From Variovorax paradoxus (GTDB lineage Bacteria > Pseudomonadota > Gammaproteobacteria > Burkholderiales > Burkholderiaceae_C): DNA of 64,000 nt. The notes under the pieces are model-generated. The model worked only from the letters and a program-made list of their open reading frames with translations. It was not told the DNA's origin and searched no databases. Shown here one piece after another: positions 16,266 through 26,198 of this stretch; the stretch's first letter is position 1, and each line of letters starts with the position of its first letter. The stretch covers positions 1,240,001 through 1,304,000 of the forward strand of contig NZ_JAUSXG010000001.1 of NCBI RefSeq assembly GCF_030815855.1, read 5' to 3'. The translations under genes were made by a program, and so were the position numbers.

Positions 16266-18101
16266 TCAGGGCACCACGGTAATGCGGTTGGTCGCGGGCG
16301 GTGCCAGTGGGCTGTTCGCCTTGATGTAGGCCTCCAGGGCGTCCACGTCCTGGTCGCCGCCCAGGGTGTCCGTGCCCTGGTTGAAGACCGTGAAGTTGTC
16401 TCCGCCGGTGGCCAGAAAGCTGTTCATCGTCACGCGGTAGCTCGTGCCGTCGGTCATCGCGGTGCCGTTGAGTGCCAGGTTGCTGATGCGCGAGCCCGCG
16501 GGCGCCGAGAGGCTGAAGCTGTAGCTCAGGCTGCGCGAAGGCAGCAGCACCCTCGGCGCGGCGACCGTGTTGGTGCCGCTGTTGAACTGCTGCTCGAGCA
16601 GGGCCTTGATCTGCGCGCCGGTCATCGTCTTCACCACCAGGCTGTTGCCAAAGGGCTGCACGCTGAAGATCTGGCCATAGGTCACGCTGCCGTCGTTGGC
16701 CGGCACGAGGTCGGCCCGCACGCCGCCCGGGTTCATGAAGGCGATTTGCGCGCCGCCCTTGTTGCTGGGGGTGGTGGCATCGAGCTGCGCATCCGCAATC
16801 AGGTTGCCGAGCACGCTTTCCCGGGACGTCGTTTGCGTGCGCGTCGCCGGCCCCGAGAGGGTGCCCACCACCCGCTGCACCAGCGGGGCCGCAACGGAAA
16901 GGTATTGGCTGATGAGCGCGGCCACTTCCTGGTTCTTGCCGAACACGGGGTATTGGTCGGTCAGCGCCACCGTATTGGCACCGCTGGTGTAGGCCTCTCC
17001 CTGGACGATCACGTTGTCGGCCGACTTGGCCGAGACCTTGCGCGTGCGCGTGTCGATCGTCAGGTTGATGTCGGTCAGCAAGGTGCCGTACTGGCCGGCG
17101 CTCGTCAGCAGGAAGGGCTTGGCCGGGTTCGTCTTTGCGTAGTCGCAGATGTACGAGCGGTGCGTGTGGCCCGAGATCACCACGTCCACCGCCGCATCGA
17201 GCTTGTTGAGGATCGGCAGGATGTCGCCGCTCAGCCCCGCGCAACTCTTGTCGTTGTAGCCGACGGTGGTCGTGGCGCCTTCGTGCACCACGACGACGAT
17301 CGCGTCGGCGCCCTCGGCCTTCAATTGCGGAATCAGCGCATTGGCGGTGTCCGCCTCGTCCTTGAAGCTCAGGCCCGCGACGCCGGCCGGCGTCACGATG
17401 CTTGGCGTGCCCTTGAGGGTCATGCCGATGAACGCCACCTTCACGGTGGCGCCGTCCTTGGTGAAGGTCTTCATGCCCGTGGCGGGGAAGAGCGTGTGGC
17501 CGTCGGCCTTCACGGTGTTGGCCGCCAGGAACCCGAAGTTGGCGCCCGGAAACGCCTTGTTGACCCGGCATGGCTCCAGCGGCGTGTTCTTGGCGCAGCC
17601 GCCGTTCTTCATGCGCAGGAGCTCGGTCTGGCCCTTGTCGAACTCATGGTTGCCGACTGCATTGAAGTCGATCTTCATCGCGTTGACGGCCTCGATGGTC
17701 GGCTCGTCGAGGAACAGCGCCGACACCAGCGGCGAGGCGCCGATCATGTCGCCGGCAGACACCACGGCGTTGTTCTCGTTCTTGGACTTGAGCGACGCAA
17801 TCGCTGAAGCAAGGTACGCGGCGCCGCCCGCGGGCACCGGCACCGTGCCGCCGCCGTTGGCCGGGGCGGTGATGGAAAGCCTGGGCGGCTCGAGGTTGCC
17901 GTGCAGATCGTTGAAGGCGATGAGCTTCACGTCCACGCTGCTGGGTGTGGCCGGAGCAGGCGGCGGTGCCGCAGGAGCGGGCGCCGGGGCCGGCGGCGGG
18001 AGAAACGGAATGAAGCCGTTCGAGTCGTTGCTTCCGCCACAGGCGGACAACGTGGCCAGGACAACCCCCGCCATGGCGAGATGTTTCAGCGATGCAGGCA
18101 T
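16266..18101 (-). CDS. Bifunctional metallophosphatase/5'-nucleotidase lipoprotein (UshA-like)
   Basis: A 611-residue exported enzyme that dephosphorylates nucleotides outside the cytoplasm, supplying phosphate and nucleosides. The N-terminus is a lipoprotein signal with lipobox LSAC (Cys21), followed by a Pro/Ala-rich linker (about 30-53). The metallophosphatase domain (about 55-320) carries the metal ligands in FNDLHGN, SAGDMIG, GNHEFD, VVVVHEG and SGHTHRS. The C-terminal 5_nucleotid_C domain (about 370-570) includes ESVLGNLIADAQLD and FMNPGGVRADL. A GAGGAGG-type Shine-Dalgarno lies just before the ATG. It is a single gene; the liv operon converges on it. Confidence 0.9.
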   Translation of the reverse strand: MPASLKHLAMAGVVLATLSACGGSNDSNGFIPFLPPPAPAPAPAAPPPAPATPSSVDVKLIAFNDLHGNLEPPRLSITAPANGGGTVPVPAGGAAYLASAIASLKSKNENNAVVSAGDMIGASPLVSALFLDEPTIEAVNAMKIDFNAVGNHEFDKGQTELLRMKNGGCAKNTPLEPCRVNKAFPGANFGFLAANTVKADGHTLFPATGMKTFTKDGATVKVAFIGMTLKGTPSIVTPAGVAGLSFKDEADTANALIPQLKAEGADAIVVVVHEGATTTVGYNDKSCAGLSGDILPILNKLDAAVDVVISGHTHRSYICDYAKTNPAKPFLLTSAGQYGTLLTDINLTIDTRTRKVSAKSADNVIVQGEAYTSGANTVALTDQYPVFGKNQEVAALISQYLSVAAPLVQRVVGTLSGPATRTQTTSRESVLGNLIADAQLDATTPSNKGGAQIAFMNPGGVRADLVPANDGSVTYGQIFSVQPFGNSLVVKTMTGAQIKALLEQQFNSGTNTVAAPRVLLPSRSLSYSFSLSAPAGSRISNLALNGTAMTDGTSYRVTMNSFLATGGDNFTVFNQGTDTLGGDQDVDALEAYIKANSPLAPPATNRITVVP

Positions 18102-18185
18102 GGGCCCCTCCTCTTTTTGATGGAATGTAGCGCATGCTGGACAAGGCAGATGACGTCGCCATGACCGCCATCGTGCATCGTGGGC

Positions 18186-18641
18186 TCAGGACAGGGGAAT
18201 GAGACGAATGGCTACCTGGGGGCCGAAGGCGCGTTGCAGCAGTTGCCTGGCTTGCGTGCTGCGCTCGTCATCGGGCGACCGCACCGCGAGCCATGCCTCG
18301 GTCGCGTGCCGCTGCAGGTGCCATCCCTCTTGCCCCAGGTTGATGAGGCTGCCGAGCGACGCGGCATCCGCGATGGGCGGTGCCGCGGGCGCGATGTCCA
18401 GCCAGTCCACCACCTGGTCGGCTTCTCCGCCCAGCCGTGCGGTCGCGCCTTCCACCAGCACGTGCTGCGTGGCCGCATCCCTCACTGCGCCCTGGAGGAT
18501 GATGCCGTTGCCGTGCCAGCGGATTTCAAGCACTGCGTCCGTCACCGGTGATGCGGGCCGTGTGGCCGCGAACACCCACGCGGCGCCGGCGGCGGCCACA
18601 ACAACCATCAGCAGCGCGATGACTCGGAGTCTTCTGTTCAT
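18186..18641 (-). CDS. Hypothetical membrane-anchored protein with a BON-like segment
   Basis: A 151-residue protein I do not recognise. Residues 1-27 are a signal anchor (MNRRLRVIALLMVVVAAAGA). The remainder is periplasmic. The stretch GIILQGAVRDAATQHVLVEG followed by a Gly and a V-x-D-x-L-D pattern resembles a BON/OmpA-associated fold, where a strand-helix unit binds lipid or peptidoglycan. This is a weak pattern match, not a firm domain. It stands alone between the 5'-nucleotidase and the AttH-like gene, with gaps of about 85-95 nt on both sides. Codon usage is like its neighbours. Confidence 0.6.
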   Translation of the reverse strand: MNRRLRVIALLMVVVAAAGAAWVFAATRPASPVTDAVLEIRWHGNGIILQGAVRDAATQHVLVEGATARLGGEADQVVDWLDIAPAAPPIADAASLGSLINLGQEGWHLQRHATEAWLAVRSPDDERSTQARQLLQRAFGPQVAIRLIPLS

Positions 18642-18734
18642 TCAAGCCTTGGCGCACGTTCCATCGTGCGATGTCGGAGGCCGAGTTCAGGGCTTCGGCA
18701 TGACGGCGTGATGACAGAGGCGGGCTGAGTGGCC

Positions 18735-19805
18735 TCAGAGCCGCAGCGGTGCGGCGTAGCCGGTCATCTCCAGGTAGCCCCGGCCCACGCGTCGGCCTTG
18801 CGCATCGAGCAGCTCGCTCACACCTTCCCAGTACACCCCGCCGGTGGAGCCGCGGCTGTCGAGTTCCTGGTCTTCGAGCAGGGCTCGAACCTCGAAGATT
18901 CCCGATGGGGTTTGCACGCGCCACCGGGTCGGGTACTTCGCCTGCGTGCGCGGGCTGGTCCACGCGTTCGCGCCCTCGAAGCGCACCTCGCCGTTGCCGA
19001 AAACGCGCAGCGCACCCTCGCGCGTGCGAAACGATCCACCGGCCCACAGCGCGCTGCCGTCGCGGCGCCGCAGGTGAAAGGCGGTGAGGGCGCTGCCATC
19101 GTCCAGGTTCATGCCGATCCAGTCCCATCCCACGGCATCGGGATGCATCAGCGCCTCGCTCCATTCGTGGTCGAGCCAGGCCGTTCCGTCGACATCGAAG
19201 GCCTGGCCCTTGAGGGTGAGCCGGCCCTGCGTCTTGAGTTGCGGCTCGCTGTAGTAGTAGCTGGCCTGTGCTTCTTCGGGGCCCTTGCGCGAGAGCCCGG
19301 CCTTGCCTTGCAGCAGCACCGGCTGCGTGGGCACGAAGCGCAGGTCGAGCGTGAATTCGCCCGCCGGAACGCGCGCCGCATAGCTGCCGTTCTTGCGCAC
19401 CAGCGACCAGTCGCGCAGGCGCACGTCGGTGTCGGCTTCGCTGGCCGACGCAACGCCGAAGCCCGCACGCGCAATGCGCTGGTCATGCATCAGCACGCGG
19501 CCTTCGAGGTCAGTGACCGCCGCGTGCGCGAACACGAGGTGCTTGGCCGCGAAGGCCGAGCGCAGGCCCTGGGTCGCCTCGACGCGCGAGCGGAAGAAGG
19601 TCACCTGGAAACCGAACTCGCGTCCCGCCGGGGTCTTCGCGTGGCCCGTGATGTACCACCATTCGGTTTGCAGGTCGGGGTGGCTGCCGAAGTCGCGCGG
19701 GAACTGCAGGGTGCGCGCGGGCAGCGCCCAGCTTGCAGGCGCTGCGGCCAGCGCCGCAAGCACCAAGCTGCGGCGCGAGAGCTTGCAGAAGGCGGGTGCA
19801 GGCAT
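18735..19805 (-). CDS. AttH/CrtC-like lipocalin-domain secreted protein
   Basis: A 356-residue protein of the lipocalin-like family that includes AttH and the carotenoid hydratase CrtC. A signal peptide covers about residues 1-28 (KLSRRSLVLAALAAAPASWA). The family block FPRDFGSHPDLQTEWWYITG begins the mature protein. TAWLDHEWSEALM and GWDWIGMNLDDGSALTAFHL mark the second calycin half, and the C-terminus GYLEMTGYA is conserved. I chose MPAPAFCKL at 19805; its ATG shares one base with the stop of the upstream PLP-enzyme gene (TAATG), indicating coupling. Such proteins usually travel with an ABC ATPase and FtsX permease, and both occur in this window, but apart. Confidence 0.82.
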   Translation of the reverse strand: MPAPAFCKLSRRSLVLAALAAAPASWALPARTLQFPRDFGSHPDLQTEWWYITGHAKTPAGREFGFQVTFFRSRVEATQGLRSAFAAKHLVFAHAAVTDLEGRVLMHDQRIARAGFGVASASEADTDVRLRDWSLVRKNGSYAARVPAGEFTLDLRFVPTQPVLLQGKAGLSRKGPEEAQASYYYSEPQLKTQGRLTLKGQAFDVDGTAWLDHEWSEALMHPDAVGWDWIGMNLDDGSALTAFHLRRRDGSALWAGGSFRTREGALRVFGNGEVRFEGANAWTSPRTQAKYPTRWRVQTPSGIFEVRALLEDQELDSRGSTGGVYWEGVSELLDAQGRRVGRGYLEMTGYAAPLRL

Positions 19806-20881
19806 TACTGCGCAACCAGCGCGTCGATGCGTTGCTGCGCCGGACCGATGTCGCCGAACGCGTTCTGCACCCAGCCCGCATCGTGATAGCTCGGCAGGTA
19901 GCGCTCGCCCGCATCGCACAGCAGCGAAAGAATGGAGCCCTGCCGGCCGGCCTCGCGCATCTCGCGTGCCACGGCCAGCATGCCGACGAAGTTGGTACCC
20001 GTCGAAGGGCCGACCTTGCGCCCCAGCAGCGCCGAGAGCGCATGCATGGCGGCGACAGAATCGAGATTGGGCACTTCGATCATGCGGTCGACCAGCGTGC
20101 GGATGAAGCTCGGCTCCACCCGCGGCCGGCCGATGCCTTCGATGCGCGAGCCCGCCGCCGTCAGCGTGGCGTCGCCGGTGCGGTGATAGGCGGAAAACAC
20201 CGAGCCTTCAGGATCGGGCACGCACACCTGCGTGTCGTGGCAGCGGTAGCGCACATATCGCCCGATGGTGGCGCTGGTGCCGCCGGTGCCCGCGCCCACC
20301 ACGATCCACGCCGGGACCGGATGCCGCTCGCGCGCCATCTGCTGGAACATGCTCTCGGCGATGTTGTTGTTTCCGCGCCAGTCGGTGGCGCGTTCGGCGT
20401 AGGTGAACTGGTCCATGTAGTGGCCGCCGGTCTGCTCGGCGAGAGCGCGCGCTTCTTCGTAGACCTGCGCCGCATGCTCGACGAAGTGGCAGCGCGCACC
20501 GTAGAAGGCGATCTGCGCCACCTTCTCGGGCGAGGTGGTGCGCGGCATCACCGCGATGAAGGGCAGGCCGAGCAGCCGCGCGAAGTAGGCCTCGCTCACC
20601 GCCGTCGAGCCGCTCGAGGCCTCGACGATGGTCGTGCCTTCGCGCACCCATCCGTTGCACAGCGCGTAGAGAAAGAGCGAACGTGCGAGCCTGTGCTTCA
20701 GGCTGCCTGTGGGATGGGTCGACTCGTCCTTCAGGTACAGGTCGATGCCGGCCGCGGCAAGCGAAGGCAGTGGCAGCGGGATCAGGTGCGTGTCGGCGCT
20801 GCGCTGGTAGTCGGCTTCAATGCGCCGTATGGCAGAGCCGAGCCAGCCACCGCATGAAATGGGGGAGGGTGTTTGCTGCAT
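19805..20881 (-). CDS. PLP-dependent cysteine synthase/desulfhydrase family enzyme
   Basis: A 358-residue fold-type II PLP enzyme. The cofactor lysine is Lys62 in [11 protein letters not shown], the substrate loop is [12 protein letters not shown] and the phosphate-binding glycine loop is [12 protein letters not shown]. Overall it is most like the cysteine desulfhydrase Cds1 group of mycobacteria and relatives, which splits cysteine to pyruvate, sulfide and ammonia. A cysteine/cystathionine synthase role remains possible. The protein looks cytosolic, with no signal peptide. It is translationally coupled (TAATG) to the secreted AttH-like gene, which is an odd partner. It diverges from the penicillin acylase gene across 99 bp. 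Confidence 0.82.
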   Translation of the reverse strand: MQQTPSPISCGGWLGSAIRRIEADYQRSADTHLIPLPLPSLAAAGIDLYLKDESTHPTGSLKHRLARSLFLYALCNGWVREGTTIVEASSGSTAVSEAYFARLLGLPFIAVMPRTTSPEKVAQIAFYGARCHFVEHAAQVYEEARALAEQTGGHYMDQFTYAERATDWRGNNNIAESMFQQMARERHPVPAWIVVGAGTGGTSATIGRYVRYRCHDTQVCVPDPEGSVFSAYHRTGDATLTAAGSRIEGIGRPRVEPSFIRTLVDRMIEVPNLDSVAAMHALSALLGRKVGPSTGTNFVGMLAVAREMREAGRQGSILSLLCDAGERYLPSYHDAGWVQNAFGDIGPAQQRIDALVAQ

Positions 20882-20980
20882 GTAGGAGGAAGTCTACAAG
20901 TCATCCCTCGCAGTACCCAGCGGATATGCAAATCGGGATACTGTGCGCTGCCAAATTCCACCCGGCAGGAGACACCACGC

Positions 20981-23521
20981 ATGAGAACAAGACACCTGCG
21001 CCCCACGTCGCGGCGCTCGTCAGGCCAAAGGCATTCCATTGGCGCCGCAGCGCTCGCGGCCCTCGTGCTCGCGGGTTGCGCATCGGGGCCTTCGGGTGTG
21101 CAGACGCCACCGCGCGCGCCCTCGTCCTTTGCCGTGCCCGGCCTCGAGAAGCCCGCCGAGGTGCTGGTCGATCGATGGGGCGTGCCGCATCTTTATGCCG
21201 GCACGCTGTACGACGCCTTCGTTGCGCAGGGCTTCATTGCCGCGCGCGACCGGCTCTGGCAGATGGACCTCTGGCGCAAGCGCGGGCTCGGCGAAATGGC
21301 CAAGGACTTCGGCCCCGCATGGGTCGAGAGCGACCGCGCCGCGCGCGCCGTGCTTTATCGCGGCGACATGTACCGCGAGTGGCTAGCCTACGGCTCCGAT
21401 GCCAAGCGCGTGGCCGAAGCGTTTACTGCCGGCGTCAACGCCTACGTGGCCCAGGTGCGCGCGCAGCCGGCGCTGCTGCCGACCGAATTTGCATTGCTGG
21501 GCTACCAGCCCGCGATGTGGTCGCCCGAAGACGTGGTGCGCATCCGCCATCACGGCCTCACGCTCAACTTCACTTCCGAGATCGACCGCGCCCGCGCTTT
21601 CTGCGCCGGCAGCGAAGGCATCAAGGCCGACTGGCTGCGCCGCGAGCTCGATCCGCCGGTCACGCCGCAAGTGCCGCCTGGCTTCGATCCCTGCACCATT
21701 CCGGCGGCTGAATTGCGCGCCGCCTACCTGCGGGCCACCGATTCGCCGCGCTTCACCAAGGAGAACACGCGGCTGGCCGGCGCGGCGGCCGCGTCGGCGG
21801 TGCTTCCGCCCGGCAGCGCCGAAGCCATTGCAAGAAGCGCCGAGGAAGAAGAGCGGCAACGGCAGGCCATGCAAGGCGACCCCACGGCCGCCTATGGCAG
21901 CAACAACTGGGTCATCGCGCCAAAGCTCACGTCCACCGGAAGGCCCATCCTCGCCAACGACCCGCACCGCGCGCACGGTGCACCGAGCCTGCGCTACATG
22001 ACGCATCTCAGCGCGCCGGGCATGGATGCCATCGGCGCCGGCGAGCCCTTCCTGCCGGGCCTTTCGATCGGCCACAACGGTACCATCGCATTCGGCCTCA
22101 CGCGCTTCTACATGGACCAGGAAGACCTGTACGTGTACCAGCTGAACCCCCAGAACCCGAACGAGTACCGCTACCAGGGCCGTTGGGAGCCGATGACGAG
22201 CGTGACTGAACGCATTGCGGTGCGCGGCGAGAGCGCGCCGCGCGAGGTGGTCAACACCTTCACCCGCCACGGCCCGGTGCTGCTGTCCGAGCCCGGCAAG
22301 CAGCGTGCGTTTGCGTTGCGCGCGGCCTGGCTCGAACCCGGCATGGCGCCGTACTTCGGTTCCATGGACTACATGCGCGCGCAGAACTGGGACCAGTTCC
22401 GCGCCGCCATGAACCGCTGGGGCGCCCCGGGCGAGAACCAGGTCTACGCCGACCGCAACGGCAACGTCGGCTGGATGCCGGGCGGCCTGACGCCCATCCG
22501 GCCCAACTGGGACGGCTTGATGCCCGTGCCGGGCGACGGCCGCTACGAGTGGTCGGGCTTTCGCAACGGCGACGAATTGCCCTCGGAGTTCAACCCCGCG
22601 CGCGGCTACGTGGTGACCGCGAACGAAAACAATATTCCGCCCGATCATCCGGCGGCGAAGAAAGGCATCGGCTACGAGTGGAGCGATGCGGCCCGTGCGC
22701 GCCGCCTCAAGGAGTTGTTCGCGGCGAAAGTGGCGGCGGGCTCTCGCTTCACCCTCGAGGACTCGGAGCGCATGCAGAACGACATCGTCGCGACGCCCGC
22801 CCAGCGCCTGCTGAAACTCCTGGCCGGCTTGCGCAGCGACGATGCGCAAGCCGCGGCCGGCCTGCGTTTGCTGCAAGGCTGGGACGGCACCATGGACCGC
22901 GACAGCGCTGCCGCTGCGCTGTACGAGGTGTGGAGCAGCAAGACATTGCGCGCGGCCGTGCTCAAGGCGGGCGCGGGTGATGCCGCCGCATCGCTGGCGG
23001 CACCAGGCGACAACACGCGCGTGGTGCTGCTGCTCGAGAACCCGTCCGGTTGGGTCAACGATGCGCGGCGCGATGCCTTGCTGCTGCAGACGCTGCCGCC
23101 TGCGATGCAGGAGCTCACCGCCAAGCTCGGGCCCGACATGGCTGCGTGGAAATGGGGCGCGCTGCATCGCGCGGAATTCCGGCATCCGCTTGCCGATGTG
23201 GTTGACGCTGCGACGCGCAAGAAGCTCGACGTGGGCAACTGGCCGATGTCGGGGTCGAGCTTCACGCCGATGGCGGCGACTTATCGCGCGAGCGACTACA
23301 GGCTGGCTTCAGGGGCTTCGTTTCGGATGGTGCTGGACGTGGGCAACTGGGATGCCTCGCGAGTGATCAATACGCCGGGGCAGTCGGGCAATCCGGAGAG
23401 TCCGAACTATCGGGATCTTGCGCCGCTGTGGCTCGAAGGCAAGTACGTGCCGCTGGTCTATAGCCGCGGGGCCGTGGAAAAGGAGACGGTCGAGCGCATT
23501 CAATTGACGCCGGCGCGGTAG
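20981..23521 (+). CDS. Penicillin acylase family lipoprotein (Ntn-hydrolase)
   Basis: An 846-residue periplasmic amidohydrolase made as a precursor that self-cleaves. A lipobox LAGC (Cys33) anchors it. The A-chain spans about residues 34-290. A charged spacer EEEERQRQAMQGD leads to the autocatalytic site YGSNNW, where Ser307 becomes the N-terminal nucleophile of the B-chain. Downstream, ILANDPHRAHGAPS and NGTIAFGLTRFYMDQEDLY form the active-site wall. Substrates in this family include penicillins, acyl-homoserine lactones and other amides; specificity is not decidable here. The ATG at 20981 has a caggaga Shine-Dalgarno, which rules out the longer upstream reading. It converges on the FtsX gene, 4 nt apart. 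Confidence 0.9.
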   Translation: MRTRHLRPTSRRSSGQRHSIGAAALAALVLAGCASGPSGVQTPPRAPSSFAVPGLEKPAEVLVDRWGVPHLYAGTLYDAFVAQGFIAARDRLWQMDLWRKRGLGEMAKDFGPAWVESDRAARAVLYRGDMYREWLAYGSDAKRVAEAFTAGVNAYVAQVRAQPALLPTEFALLGYQPAMWSPEDVVRIRHHGLTLNFTSEIDRARAFCAGSEGIKADWLRRELDPPVTPQVPPGFDPCTIPAAELRAAYLRATDSPRFTKENTRLAGAAAASAVLPPGSAEAIARSAEEEERQRQAMQGDPTAAYGSNNWVIAPKLTSTGRPILANDPHRAHGAPSLRYMTHLSAPGMDAIGAGEPFLPGLSIGHNGTIAFGLTRFYMDQEDLYVYQLNPQNPNEYRYQGRWEPMTSVTERIAVRGESAPREVVNTFTRHGPVLLSEPGKQRAFALRAAWLEPGMAPYFGSMDYMRAQNWDQFRAAMNRWGAPGENQVYADRNGNVGWMPGGLTPIRPNWDGLMPVPGDGRYEWSGFRNGDELPSEFNPARGYVVTANENNIPPDHPAAKKGIGYEWSDAARARRLKELFAAKVAAGSRFTLEDSERMQNDIVATPAQRLLKLLAGLRSDDAQAAAGLRLLQGWDGTMDRDSAAAALYEVWSSKTLRAAVLKAGAGDAAASLAAPGDNTRVVLLLENPSGWVNDARRDALLLQTLPPAMQELTAKLGPDMAAWKWGALHRAEFRHPLADVVDAATRKKLDVGNWPMSGSSFTPMAATYRASDYRLASGASFRMVLDVGNWDASRVINTPGQSGNPESPNYRDLAPLWLEGKYVPLVYSRGAVEKETVERIQLTPAR

Positions 23522-23525
23522 GGTT

Positions 23526-26126
23526 CTACCAATCCTCTTTCACCGCGAGCACCGCGTCCTTGCCCGCCGCGGCCCGTCCCGCCAGCCAGGCGGTGACGGT
23601 GCCGGCCACCACCACCGCGCCGCATAGTGCCAGCAGCCTCATCCAAGGCACCAGCAAATCCATGGTCCAGTGAAAGCTCTGCGGATTCACCACCTTCACC
23701 AGCACCACCGAAACCGCCAGCCCGAGCACAAGTCCCGCCACCGCACCGATCGCAGTCCATGCCGCGCCTTCACCCGCCACCACCGCCAGCACTTGCCGCC
23801 GCGTGAACCCCAGGTGCGCAAGCAGCCCAAACTCCTTGCGCCGCGCCAGCACCTGCGCGCTGAAGCTCGCCGCAATGCCGAACAGCCCAATGGCAATGGC
23901 CACTGCCTGCAACCAGTAAGTCACGGCAAAGCTGCGATCGAAGATGCGCAAAGAAATCGCACGAATCTGTCCGACCGACGAAATCTCGATGCTCGAATCG
24001 GACGCGGCGCTTCCGCGGCGTGCTGCCAATTCGCGAACAGCAGCCTGCACCGCGCCTTCCGATGCACCGGGCGCGAGCCACAAAGACACGTCGCTCACCT
24101 CGCGCTCACCCGTGAGGCGTTCGAAGTCGCGCGCATCGATGGTGATGGCGCCGAACTGCCGCGCATAGTCGCGCCACACGCCAGCCACGAAGAACGCAGC
24201 CGGTGCAGCCCCGCTGGTACCCAGCGCATTCGACAGCGGCGCAAACAAGGCGCCCGGTTTGGCGCCATACAGCTCGACCATCGGCTCGCTCACGTAGATG
24301 CCGACCTGACCGGCGGGCACCGGCAGCGCGGGCCCCACCAGCGGCAGCGCCTGCGCGGCGCCGCCTTGGAGGCTTCGCGCAATCAGCGTGACGGCGGGCT
24401 GGGAAGGGTCGAGCTGCAGCGACCGGGTGCGCAGCGTGCCGGTACGTTCCACGCCGGGCAACTGCGCCAGGGCTTGCACGAATGCCGGTGAAAACGTGGC
24501 TGTATCGCTGCTGCTCTGCGTGCCCGAATTGCCGGAGCGGCCGCTCGAGGTGGCGCGCAGATAGAGATCGGCCGGCAGCACCACGTCGAGCCAGCGCGTG
24601 ACCGAATCGCGAAAACTCGCGACCATGACGGTGAGTGCGACCGCGAGGCTCAGGCTGGCGACCACGCCGCTGACGGCCACGGCCGCCGTGCCGCGCATGC
24701 GCCTTGCGCGCTCGATGGCCAGCATCGGCAGCACGCGCTGGGCAAACGCGGGCGCAATGCGGTCGTACAGCAGCGCAATCAGCCAGGGCAATGCGGTGAT
24801 GCCGCCCACCAGCAGGCAGCCCACCGAAAGATAGGCCGCCACCGGAATGCCGCCCACAGCCGGCAGGTTGGCCAGCCCCGCGCTCGCCGCAATGAGGCCG
24901 AGCGCCAGCCAGTGGCTTTTGCTTTGGACAGGGGCGGCGCCCAGGCCCTTGAGCGTTTGCGCCTCTGGCAGCGCCTGCGCCGCGCGCGCGGGCCACCAGC
25001 CGCCCACGAGCGCGGCGAGCACGCCGAGTCCGCCGTACAGCAAGGCCGAGCCGCTGCTCCAGTGCAGCGTGGGCGCCACGCCTTCGAAGTACCCGCCGCC
25101 CAAGTCGCCGCCGAGCACGCGCAACGCGAAGGCTGCGAGCGCCGTGCCCAGTGCCAGGCCGGCACCGCTTCCTATCAAGCCCAGCACGAACGATTCGACC
25201 AGCACCAGGCGCAATCGCTCGCGCGGTGTGAGGCCCAGCACGCCGAGCAGTGCGAACTGCTGCGCACGCTTGGCGACGCTGAGCGCCAGCACCGAGAACA
25301 CCAGGAAAGCGCCGGTGAAAAGCGCCACCAGCGCCAGCACCGTCAGGTTGACGCGGTAGGCGCGCGAGAGATTGCTGACGCGCTCGGCGGCGTCGCCCGG
25401 CTCGGCGAACTGCAAGCCGGCGGGCCAGCCCGGCGACCGCTGCAGCGATGCGATGAAGGCCGCCCGGTCGGTGCCGGGCGCCAGCCTCAGGTCGACGCGG
25501 CTGAGCTGGCCGACCTTGTCGAACAGATCCTGCGCGGCTGCAATGTCCATCACCGCGAGCGCGGCGCCGCTTGCGGCGACATGGCCGGCGGCCTCGACCC
25601 GCTGCCAGGCGCCGCCCGTGCGCAACTGCACCGTCTCGGCGCGGCCTTCCACAGCTTCGCTCGGCAGACCGAGCACGCTGCGCGCCGCGGCGTTGAGAAA
25701 GACATGGCCCGGCGCCAATACCGCGAAGCGGCCGGCGTTCTTGCCGGGTTGCGGCATCAACGCCGGTGCGATGGTGGGCAACGCGAGCGCATCGATGCCG
25801 ATCACGCGCATCGGCACCTGGCGCTCGCCGGACAGCGCGAGGGCCTGGAACTCGAGCACCGGGCTCGCCAGCGTGACCTGCGGGTGCTGCGCGAGGCGCG
25901 CGAACACCGCTTCGTCGAAGCTGCCCTGCACGGCGCGCACTTCGAGGTCCGGTTGGCCGTTGACCGACCTCACGGCGCTGGAGAACTCGTCGAGGGCGGA
26001 GGCATTGATCAGCTGCACCGAGAACGCGAGCGCCACGCCCAGCATCACGGCCAGCACGGCTGCGGCATTGCGCCAAGGGTGGTGGCGCAGTTCCTGCCAG
26101 GAAAAGGTGGTGAGCAAGGCACGCAT
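23526..26126 (-). CDS. FtsX-like ABC transporter permease, fused double module
   Basis: An 866-residue inner membrane permease of the MacB/FtsX (type VII) class. A first membrane helix (about 15-35) precedes a large periplasmic domain (about 40-235). FtsX domain 1 follows (about 250-420, with FLVFSVLALSVAKRAQQFAL and LGLTPRERLRLVLVESFVLG). A second periplasmic domain and FtsX domain 2 (about 740-860, with ARRKEFGLLAHLGFTRRQVL) complete it. The C-terminus AVKEDW resembles the fused AttFG permeases. Such proteins need an ATPase, and none is adjacent; the nearest candidate is the LolD-like ATPase ending at 31980. I chose MRALLTTFSW because it starts the usual N-terminal helix. Confidence 0.87.
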   Translation of the reverse strand: MRALLTTFSWQELRHHPWRNAAAVLAVMLGVALAFSVQLINASALDEFSSAVRSVNGQPDLEVRAVQGSFDEAVFARLAQHPQVTLASPVLEFQALALSGERQVPMRVIGIDALALPTIAPALMPQPGKNAGRFAVLAPGHVFLNAAARSVLGLPSEAVEGRAETVQLRTGGAWQRVEAAGHVAASGAALAVMDIAAAQDLFDKVGQLSRVDLRLAPGTDRAAFIASLQRSPGWPAGLQFAEPGDAAERVSNLSRAYRVNLTVLALVALFTGAFLVFSVLALSVAKRAQQFALLGVLGLTPRERLRLVLVESFVLGLIGSGAGLALGTALAAFALRVLGGDLGGGYFEGVAPTLHWSSGSALLYGGLGVLAALVGGWWPARAAQALPEAQTLKGLGAAPVQSKSHWLALGLIAASAGLANLPAVGGIPVAAYLSVGCLLVGGITALPWLIALLYDRIAPAFAQRVLPMLAIERARRMRGTAAVAVSGVVASLSLAVALTVMVASFRDSVTRWLDVVLPADLYLRATSSGRSGNSGTQSSSDTATFSPAFVQALAQLPGVERTGTLRTRSLQLDPSQPAVTLIARSLQGGAAQALPLVGPALPVPAGQVGIYVSEPMVELYGAKPGALFAPLSNALGTSGAAPAAFFVAGVWRDYARQFGAITIDARDFERLTGEREVSDVSLWLAPGASEGAVQAAVRELAARRGSAASDSSIEISSVGQIRAISLRIFDRSFAVTYWLQAVAIAIGLFGIAASFSAQVLARRKEFGLLAHLGFTRRQVLAVVAGEGAAWTAIGAVAGLVLGLAVSVVLVKVVNPQSFHWTMDLLVPWMRLLALCGAVVVAGTVTAWLAGRAAAGKDAVLAVKEDW

Positions 26127-26198
26127 GCCGTCATTGTGGCTGGCACGGCGAAGGCCGTGGACCTTCCGCAGCATCGAGCGGCCAGGCGCTGAAAAAAC

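Noticed and set aside
24106..26076. A 656-codon open frame in another minus-strand frame within the FtsX gene.
   Set aside because: Arg/Ala/Gly-rich shadow without recognisable domains; the FtsX reading has proper membrane segments and family motifs.
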